DNA of 64,000 nucleotides from the NCBI GenBank assembly GCA_030549495.1, contig JAUIRK010000165.1, positions 186,001-250,000 of the forward strand. The letters run 5' to 3'. This document shows positions 56,310-64,000 of the stretch, piece after piece. Below the pieces are notes generated by a model. The model was not told the DNA's origin. It was given only the letters and a program-made list of their open reading frames with translations, and ran no database searches. Each line of letters opens with the position of its first letter. Position 1 is the stretch's first letter. This stretch comes from Nectonema munidae (lineage: Eukaryota > Nematomorpha > Nectonematoida > Nectonematidae). The translations under genes were made by a program, and so were the position numbers.

Positions 56310-57380
56310 ACCTATTAGTACTGGACTAAATTTGTCCGTTGACCCCTTCTATTTTTCTCAGAAATTAATAAGTTTTTATAAATATTTTTAATGTTACATA
56401 TATATTTCAACTATGCTGAATTCAGTGGTGAAGTCCATTTTTTATAAAAAAAATTGATTTATATTTGACAGCTCATCTCAAAAAGGAACTTTTTATCTAA
56501 ATAATTATATAAAGTTTTTGCACATATATACCCATTTTCAAGTATGCTGAATTCAATGGTGATATTCATTTTTTATGAAAATCAATCAAAAAATTGATTT
56601 AAATATGACGGCTCATCTCAAAAAAAAAACTTTTTTATATAAAGTTTTTTACACATATATACCCATTTTTTAGTATGCTAAATTCAGTGGTGATATTCAT
56701 TTTTTATGAAAATCAATCGAACCTGTCAAAAAAGTAATTTACATATGATAGCTCATATAAAAAAAAAACTTTTTATCTAAGAAATTATATAAAATTTTTT
56801 ACACACATATACTCATTTGAGCCTCAATGGTTGTTAGGGGGTACCTCTCAGCTTAACAGTTGAAGGTCAGGGGTTGGATCCCCAAGGCTCCCAATTCTAA
56901 AAACAAATTCACAAAAACTGTGATTAACCATCTTAAGCATAATGCGAGCATATAGCCTTACGGCTGAAAGTGCTTTGATATCTCCAACCAACACATATAC
57001 TCATTTTCAAGCATGCTAAATTCAGTGGTCATATTAATTTTTTATAAAAATCAATCAAACCTGTCAAAAAATTGATTTATCTCAAAAATAAACATTTTAT
57101 CCTAATAATTATATAAAAATTCTTACCCATATATACCCATTTTCATGTACGCTGTGTTTACTCGTTATATTCAATTTTTTTAATAAAAATCAGTCAAACC
57201 TGACAAAAAATAATTTATATATGACAGCCCATGTCAAAATAAAAAATTTTATTCTTATAAATACTTTTTTTATACATTTCAAGTATGTAGAATTTTTCAA
57301 GTGATGTTCATTTTTTATGAAATCAATAAAATCTGTCAAAAAATGGATTAAACCTGTAAATCAATGTCAAATATATAAAC
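56310..57380 (+). mobile_element. piggyBac-type end followed by tandem array B
   Basis: TTAA (56306-56309) then ACCTATTAGTACTG and the palindrome GGACTAAATTTGTCC (56323-56337), homologous to the 52840 end. From about 56395 follow at least five units of the array A repeat in reverse complement, with anchors (CATATATACCCATTTTCAAG or variants) near 56397, 56521, 56652, 56803/56992, 57128 and 57270. A SINE interrupts the fourth unit. No opposite end or transposase can be assigned with confidence. Confidence 0.75.
56819..56990 (+). mobile_element. tRNA-derived SINE, family 3, with perfect 16-bp target duplication
   Basis: Flanked by exact ACACATATACTCATTT copies at 56803-56818 and 56991-57006. 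The first 73 bases fold like a tRNA: GAGCCT pairs with AGGCTC, a T-arm GGGGTTGGATCCCC and a 5-bp TCAGC/GTTGA stem in the anticodon position. The anticodon loop is only 6 bases and the B-box has G for C, so it is a SINE head and not a functional tRNA. The body ends ATATCTCCAACCA without a poly(A) tail. Confidence 0.88.
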
Positions 57381-58924
57381 ATAAAAATAAATTCTACTTG
57401 CAGTATTCCTCTGGTAATTATTTTCTTAATTTATTTAACAAACCAACTTTAGGTGTTTAATTCACTCAAAATTTACATAAGTTAGGTAACTTATGTATCT
57501 CGATAGGACCTCCTTCTATACTTTACAGTATGTTATTTTGCTATTCATTCTATCATGATCTTTTCTTGGTAGCTCTTTTTTCATAAGAAATTTATTTTTT
57601 TCAATGTGTGTTTGAAAATTTTTTTATAAGGACTTATTTTGAACAGATTTTTTTCTCTCTAAAAGCATTCTGATTAAAGAATCTTCTTGTTGATCTCAGG
57701 CTTTTTTTATCAGTAATGTGTATTTTATCAGGCCTGATTTGTCAACCAATCTCAGTTCAAAGGTTTTTTTCTGATGACTGATGAATCATTCGTGATGTTC
57801 ATTGTTCAATTACTAAAAGTTGTCCACGTTCTTCATCTAAAAGATTCTCCTTTTGACGCAAAAGGAAAAAGATGGACACATTCAATTTAAATTAAAAAAT
57901 ATTTTGATAGTGACTAAATTCTCACATATTGGCATCTGTGCCATTTTTGATAAATCTGATTTATTCTTTAATTTTCAGATTTTCTACCCATCTTAGTTAG
58001 ATGATAATTGTAATGCTAGATGATATGTTATAGATTTAAATATTTTTCATTTGTAAATAAGGAACTTCTTTTTTACAGTCAAAATCTTTTTTGAAGCACC
58101 TAATATTATATAATTACACCACTTTCTAATTCGTTAGAACAGGGTAGATCTTCCATTTAGTCAAGATACATATTTTTTTTAAATTATTTCTTTTGATCAT
58201 ACATTCTCTTTTCAATTTTTTTCAAGTTGCTTCCTTCTCTAATACTAATCTTCAAAAGATTTTATAATACGTTTTGTTTTTTTAATAAATATTTCATACT
58301 CAAGATGATTTAAGAAAGTATTATAAGCCAATATATACAAAAAAAAAGTATATTTTTACTATATAACTAATATACAAGGATTTTTTGAAAATTTTTTATA
58401 GAAATGATTTTCAGGTATACATTACTAATTCAATTGCCACTTCGAGATATTTTTAAACCGTATTAGCCAAAATGGAGTACAGAAATAAAATAAGCATAGT
58501 CAATTTGATATAAAAACAGATATTTTATTTGAAAGAGATAAAACTAGATAAAAACTGAGCCCAAAAATGTAACTAACATGATCGATTTTGTATAAAAACA
58601 TATATTTCATTGTAAAATTTGAATGAATCGTTTTGGAATCAATTTTTAGAAGTAAACCGCAAATATCATTAACACATAAGTATTTTCACATCTTTACTTT
58701 GGTTTCATCTTCTCAAGTTGAAAGTGACAAAAATTTGAAAGACGATGAAGATTACGAATATAAACCTATAACTACTTTTGTTGAAGCTAGAAAAGCACTT
58801 TCAACTATTTTGCATTTCATTCAGTGCTACCCGAAACTACATTTTCGTCATCACTAAAATATAATGGCTTTATACTATGATTTATAACAAAAATTCATTG
58901 AAAGTTCGTAGCAGTGCCATTCAA
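57381..58924. other. AT-rich, no gene called
   Basis: A plus-strand frame at 58633-58857 has an acidic segment (KDDEDYEYKPITTFVEARKA) reminiscent of the C-terminal tail of pogo-type or the N-terminal part of piggyBac proteins; too short to assign. Confidence 0.45.
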
Positions 58925-60734
58925 CTACCATGAAAATAGTATCAAAAGATGCAGCTAACGATTTTAGGAAAAGTCACAAAGTTTGAAGGCCTATAATTCA
59001 GCCAATTTTGTAGAAAAGAAATTTTAGTTGATAGGGGGTGGCTAAAGGTTTTATTCTGAAGAAAACGAGTCTTCATCTGATTCAATAGATTCTGATGATC
59101 AAGTTGAAAATTCATGTTTTCAATCCAAAGATCATCGAAAGTTTTATCACAAAATATTTTGAAAAAGAAAGTTGACCGACTCATTTGATCACTGATATGG
59201 TTGATTTTTTAGAAGACATTTTTGTAGAGCTCTTCGGACAAAATGTAACTCGTGAATATACTATAAAAGAAGCGGAATGTAGAAATGATCAGATTCCTTG
59301 TCTTTATTAGAATTCAAAGTTTTTGTTGAACTATGAATTATAAGAGGAGTCGTTAAAGGAAAAGGTGAGCCCTTCAACGCTTTTGGAATAAAAATGATGG
59401 CAGAAAATTTTTTGAAGAAATAATGTCCAGAGATCTTTTTAAAAAAATTCTCTCAAATTTTTCTTTTTGCTGACAAATGTTCTCGTTTAAAAAGGAAAAA
59501 CACTGATAAATTTTCTGCAATACGCGATGTTTGGAAAAGTGTTGCATCAAACTTCCATAAATGTTATTTTCCTCATTACTTCGTAACAGTAGACAGCTTT
59601 TTCCTTGTAGTTTTACACAGTACATTCCAAACAAGCCATTGAATTTGGAATTAAGTTATGGATTCTTTGCGACAGTAGGACTTTTTATGTTTTAATTATT
59701 TTCCATATGTGGCCAAAGATGAAAATGGTTTAAAAGTAGGTCTTGGTGAATATATATTTATGAATCTACTGGATGAATATAAAGGAAATGGGTAGAATGT
59801 CAGGTGGTACAATTTTTTTACAAGCCTTTCTTGTGACAAAAATTTACTCAAGCATAAAACAACAATTGTTGCTACACTAAGTTCCTTCTGAGGTAAAAAT
59901 ACATAAAAAGGACCTGCTATACATCTCAAAAATTTTATTTACTTGTGATGAAAGTATCATGATTTTTGCCTATAAAGCTAAAAAAATAAAGATGTTTACT
60001 TTTTGTCATCTCATCACCAGGATGCCAAAATTGCCCTTGAAGATAAAAAAAAGGGTCTAGAATGTATTTTATTTTATAACCACGAAAAAGGAGGAGTTAA
60101 TAAAGCAGACCAAATGGTGAGAGTTTACTCCACCAAATCAGATTCAAGATGATAGCATCTTTCAGTTTTTTTTTCAATCTATTAGATATTGTTGCTTGAA
60201 TGCCTACGTAATATCTAAAGAACTAGAGATGCCTATCAAAAAAGGAGAGGTTTTCTCATTGAGTTGAGTGAAATATTGTGCCAAGAAAAAATACGAAAAC
60301 AACTGGAAAAAGTGGGTTTGCCAAATATCGTTTCAATAAGTTATTGTCAAAACATTTTTAGTAGAACACCATGTTCACATTGTGACATTTTTGTTTGTGG
60401 TTCTTGTTCAAATCAAATATGCAAATAATGCACAGAATTTAAGAAATAATAAACTTTGTAACTTTTTTAAAACTTTTATTTTTTCACATTGTTTTAAATT
60501 TGAGTTCAAAATATTCCGTCGTAGTCAATTGACCGGTGCAGTCATAAATGAAGAAATGCTCTGAAAATACAACAAGTTGAATAAATTCTCAAAAGTACAT
60601 TGTCAAAATGTTTTTAAACGTATTTTAAGAGCATTTTAAAAATTTCACCCTAAAAACAAATATATTTTTATTATTATGTTATGGTATCTTAAAATGTATT
60701 TACCTGACAATTGACTGGCTTAATCGTTCTAGGG
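58925..60734 (+). pseudogene. piggyBac transposase remnant with right terminus
   Basis: In shifting frames: EIMSRDLFKKILSNFSF (59405-59465), IRDVWKSVASNFHKCYFPHY with a VTVDSF block (the family's first catalytic Asp region), VRWYNFFTSLSCDKNLLKHK (second Asp replaced), FLSSHHQDAK, LFYNHEKGGVNKADQMVRVY (60069-60128), and a C-terminal finger CSHCDIFVCGSCSNQIC (60371-60420). This covers nearly the whole transposase order. The right end is CGTTCTAGGG followed by TTAA (60735-60738); inward from it is an imperfect palindrome CCTGACAATTGACTGG. Many stops. The left end is not certain. Confidence 0.88.
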
Positions 60735-60738
60735 TTAA

Positions 60739-61506
60739 TGGTAATTTAAATAACCAGTTTCTTCTACTCATCTGATTTTTATCTTCTTATATAATACAAT
60801 TTAGGTTTCCTTGAAGGCAATGAATCAATAGACATTTTATCTTCAAAAATTTCAAAAAAAAAGGTTTGGCTTGTTATTCTTATACGTAAGCTGTTCGTTT
60901 CTCAGAACAACTCCTATCCCATGTCCTTCCCTTCTATATCACAACAAAGCCAACCAAACTCTTTTTAATCCCCTTACACACAGAGCATCATTCTTCTAAT
61001 GTTTTAAAATAGTCCTGTTCGCATTAAGTCATTTGATAAAACTCTTGGAGTCAAAAAATTAATTTCTTTAAAATAAAATTACTTAAACTTTACTTCTTCT
61101 TGTTTTAATACGACTTATTTCAAACAATGACTGCTCAACACTTTATTTAAATCTAATTATTTTAGGTGTAGTACAACCAAAAATTATTTGTTTTTTTTCA
61201 ACACGACCTGTATCTGATAAGCTTTGTTGCATATAATTTCATTTATTAAAAATATGATACAAATATTTCCATATAGTTGGTTGATTCTTGTATTCTCTCT
61301 AAAACTATTGCGTTGTAAGTAGATAAAAAGATGTATCGAAGGTCTAATTATATGATTTAAGAGAGAAAACAAAAAATTAAAAAAACGAAAATAATTTAAC
61401 TGTAATGAAAATTATAACTAATATTAATTTTTCAAAATTATCCCAGTATACGTGATACTTTTATGTAAATTATATCACAAAGACGTTTTGTTTAGGGGTT
61501 TGTAAT
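60739..61506. other. AT-rich spacer
   Basis: No gene seen. It begins with a 22-base string that recurs at 61642 (see findings). Confidence 0.5.
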
Positions 61507-61510
61507 TTAA

Positions 61511-61632
61511 TCCTTAGAGCACCAGTGTGCCACTAATGTCACGAGAAATGAAAAATGTCTGCTTTAAATGTATAAAATTCCATAGAAAAAGAAAACAGTC
61601 TTATAGTCTTAAAAATTCTGGACCACAAAAGG
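61511..61632. mobile_element. piggyBac-type MITE, CCTTTGAGGACC family, copy 2
   Basis: TTAA (61507-61510) then TCCTTAGAGCACCAGTG; the interior AAAATGTCTGCTTTAAATG and AAATTCCATAGAAAAAGAAA align with the 22568 copy. The right tip has diverged (GGACCACAAAAGG), and the nearest TTAA on that side is at 61642. Confidence 0.7.
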
Positions 61633-61764
61633 TACGTCATTTTAATGGTAATTTAAATAACCAAATAAAATAATGTTCGTATTTGACTAAAATAAATATT
61701 AACGTTAAGTAAAAATAAAAATTAAGAAGATTTTTTAAAAGTATTGTTTTAATAATTATGTTAA

Positions 61765-61884
61765 CCAGTTAACGATCAGAATAATCAGACGATATCTAGT
61801 ATAAAGCAGAAGATTTGTATTAAAAAGCATTAATAAACGCAGACGATTCACATTTTTGTTAAGTTGACATATGTCGATAACTGG
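61765..61884. mobile_element. piggyBac-type MITE, CCAGTTA family
   Basis: Exact TTAA on both sides (61761-61764 and 61885-61888), inverted repeats CCAGTTAACGAT and CCAGTTATCGAC, a GACATATGTC palindrome near the right end, and CAGACGA motifs inside. A third tip type with the same core. Confidence 0.85.
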
Positions 61885-61888
61885 TTAA

Positions 61889-62580
61889 TATAGGGCGAGA
61901 TATTGCAAAGTCATAAAAAAGAAGCATGGTATTTTATGATATACTTTCATATTAATTTTCGCTACCATAAATTGTTTTAAGTCGCTTATGATGCTTGATT
62001 TTACAAAAAAATTTGTTTATCTAAAATTTATTTGTTTTTAGATCGCTCATCAAGTATTCTCAGCATGATACCGGATGGTAGCTTCCTTAAATGAACAAAC
62101 ATACGTATCAGCATATATACATATATTTTGTTGAACCAAATTCTTTCATTTGCTAATAAAGTATATTTATTTTTGAAAGTGTATTCATTTTATGCCCTAT
62201 ATACTTTCTATTTACGACTCCACAATTTACCAGTCAGAGTCGCATTTTCTAAGTACTTTGAATCGAAGACAGATATTTTCCTTTTAACTCTGCAACCCTG
62301 TTTATAATGTGCACTATCATTATTTCGTCGTAATTTACCACCTTATTACCATTTTCACTTATGAAAATTTTCAGCAAGTCCTTAAATGACCTTATCATTT
62401 AGTACCTTCACAATGTCTGGAAACGCCAACTGAAAAAACTTAAAGGAGATGTTGACTATTGAAAAAAAAACGTTAAAGTATTAAAAAAATATGAAAAACA
62501 TTTAAAAATAAAAAAATTATTAATCTATAATTTCAAATTTTGAGCTATACAATTTAATCATAATATTTGTAAGAAAAACA
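61889..62580. other. AT-rich spacer before the LINE
   Basis: No gene or bounded element seen; 62210-62300 has GACTC/GAGTC phrases resembling scraps near 42095 and 50900. Confidence 0.45.
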
Positions 62581-63915
62581 AACAAGATGTTATTGGAAAT
62601 CCGTGTATGAGAGACAAATATGGAGAGCTAAATTTGAAGCTAGAAGAATGATTAGAACTCTGGAAGGATCACTGTCGCAAATCTTTGAATAGAGAGAATA
62701 TCTGGACTGGGAATTTAGCAGTTCTGCCAAACGAGGGCCCTGTGCCTGAAATTTCAAGAGAAGAGGTGAATCAAGCGATAATACAGATGAAAACGAATAA
62801 AGCAGCTGGTCTAAGTGGTGTGCCTATATTAGTAATACAACTTTGTGGACTTGAGGGTTCTTTGGCAAAAATAGGAAATGATATAATGATGGGGAGAAAG
62901 ATGTTGGAAAGCTAGAGGAATAGTGCTTTGTTACCTCTTTATAAAGGCAAAGGCGACTCAAAAGAATGTTCTAACTATAGAAGTATAAAATTTCTTGGAT
63001 ATGCGATGAAGGTATTTGAGAGAGTTTTTGAAAAATAATTAGTAAACGTGTAATCCAAATGTGTTTCACGGCCAGGAAAAGCACGATCGATGCAATTTTT
63101 GCAGTAAGCCAATTGATTGAAAAACACAAAAAAGTGGATAAGGAATTGTACGGTGTATTGGTCGACCTTGAGAAAGCTTTTGATTGCATTCTAAGAGAAG
63201 TAATTTGGTGCGCTCTGAGAAAAAAAAGATGTGCCAGAATACGAAGTAAAAGCAATAATAGAAATGAACAACGATGCAAAAACTGTAGTGCAAGTTGAAG
63301 GACAAATATCAGAGTGGTTCAAAGTTGAAGTCGGTGTTCTTCAGGGATCCGTGCTTAGCCCGATACTTTTTGCAATTGTTATGTATGTACTTTCTGAGGA
63401 TGTTGAAAAGTGTAAGAGAGAGTTTCTCTATGAAGATGATTTGGTGATTGTTGGAAGCAGTTGGGACGACGTTGGAAAAAGATATGTTATTTGGAGAGAA
63501 GCACTGAGAAGCAAAGGGTTAAAGATAAAGGTTTCAAAAACGAAAGCAATGAAATTTAAATTTTGATGTTTAAATGGAATTATTAATAATAGTGATTCAT
63601 GTACAAAATGCGGGAAAAGAGTTATGTGAAATGCCATTCAGTGTAGTTTATGCAAGATGTGGGTCCATAAAAGATGTTCTGGTGCGCTTATAAAGGTTAA
63701 AAATTTTGTTTGTCGTAGTTGGAAAGAAGAGAAAATTGATGAAGAAAATGAAAATACGGTCATATTTGGAGGAGACAAAATTAATGTTGTAAAAGAATTT
63801 TGGTACTTAGGAGACGTATTTAGCAAAGATGGAAATGTAAAATCTCACGGACAAGACTCGCTTGGAAAAATGATGCATTTCCTTCCATTTTCTTTTCTAT
63901 TAGTTGTCTTGTGAT
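62581..63915 (+). pseudogene. Non-LTR retrotransposon (LINE) reverse transcriptase, truncated
   Basis: In order: VPEISREEVNQAIIQMKTNK with AAGLSGVP (62741-62825), SALLPLYKGKGDSKECSNYR (about 62920-62980), GVLVDLEKAFDCILREVIWC (motif A, 63155-63215), KVEVGVLQGSVLSPILFAIV (motif B, 63322-63381) and FLYEDDLVIVG (motif C, 63423-63455), where the usual YADD is YEDD. A Cys/His finger follows (CTKCGKRV, CSLCKMWVHKRCSG). Stops at 62914 and 63035 and a frameshift near 63230 break it, and both the 5' region and 3' end are absent, so it is a dead 5'-truncated copy. The finger placed just after the polymerase is a feature of some invertebrate LINE clades; I do not assign one. Confidence 0.87.
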
Positions 63916-64000
63916 AAAAATCGCGTTTATTATACTCTTTCCAGGCATAAATCTAAACTCTTTTGGGTTTATTTGTATCACTGAACGAAAAAAGTTTATT

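Noticed and set aside
56819-56891. Functional tRNA gene
   Set aside because: Six-base anticodon loop, imperfect B box, a 100-base non-tRNA body and a target duplication all point to a SINE.
56310-60734. One single piggyBac element from the 56310 end to the 60734 end
   Set aside because: The tips (ACCTATTAGTACTG and CCCTAGAACGATTA) agree only at the first few bases, so they probably belong to different elements.
1-64000. LTR retroelement, Polinton or viral copy
   Set aside because: I found no integrase, protease, capsid, envelope or protein-primed polymerase motif and no long terminal direct repeats; the only reverse transcriptase is LINE-type.

Overview
The window is a strongly AT-rich piece of a metazoan nuclear genome. 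It has split genes, AATAAA signals, piRNA-type Tudor architecture and DNA transposons at very high density. An arthropod is most likely. The mix of families, including an unassigned transposase family I associate with crustacean genomes, would fit a parasitic copepod, but that is a low-confidence guess. I saw no bacterial operons, CRISPR arrays, rRNA or functional tRNA genes, and no recognisable LTR, Polinton or viral element.

Four host genes stand out from the transposon background by intact, more GC-balanced coding sequence. They are THOC3/TEX1 (5389-6372, +; mRNA export), a multi-Tudor protein with a CCCH finger (15696-18410, -; probably germline RNA/piRNA biology), the glutamate-cysteine ligase catalytic subunit (31340-33049, -; glutathione synthesis), and a spliced ribosomal protein eS27 gene (exons at 50352-50460, 50517-50627 and 50682-50710, +). 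The first coding exon of eS27 was not found, and a piggyBac remnant occupies the place where its first intron should be. These genes have unrelated roles and are simply neighbours.

The rest is layered mobile DNA. From left to right: a KIAA1586-like hAT remnant (about 1.2-2.5 kb); a hAT with GC-rich ends and an exact 8-bp duplication (6983-8585); a second hAT derivative (9312-10568); a nearly complete ZMYM1-like hAT (11689-14650) inserted in a tRNA-derived SINE; a Tc1/mariner-type remnant (19.3-20.1 kb); a cluster of four TTAA-flanked piggyBac MITEs (21.4-22.9 kb); an unassigned transposase gene split by a 1-kb terminal-inverted-repeat element (24.5-26.9 kb); piggyBac and hAT remnants (27.3-29.2 kb); a 514-bp hAT MITE (30246-30759); pogo/Tigger MITEs (37992-38395 and 46997-47375); FAM200/ZBED5-like and ZMYM1-like hAT remnants; more piggyBac remnants; a pogo-type remnant (53.7-54.7 kb); and a LINE reverse transcriptase running to the right edge.

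The most interesting unexplained structure concerns piggyBac. Several unrelated-looking piggyBac ends share one layout: TTAA, then 12-14 bases, then a palindrome of 13-20 bases. Two ends of a single family (52840 and 56310, facing opposite ways) are each followed inward by a tandem array of a roughly 120-150-bp unit. Separately, short TTAA-flanked elements with different tips share an internal CAGACGA-rich core.
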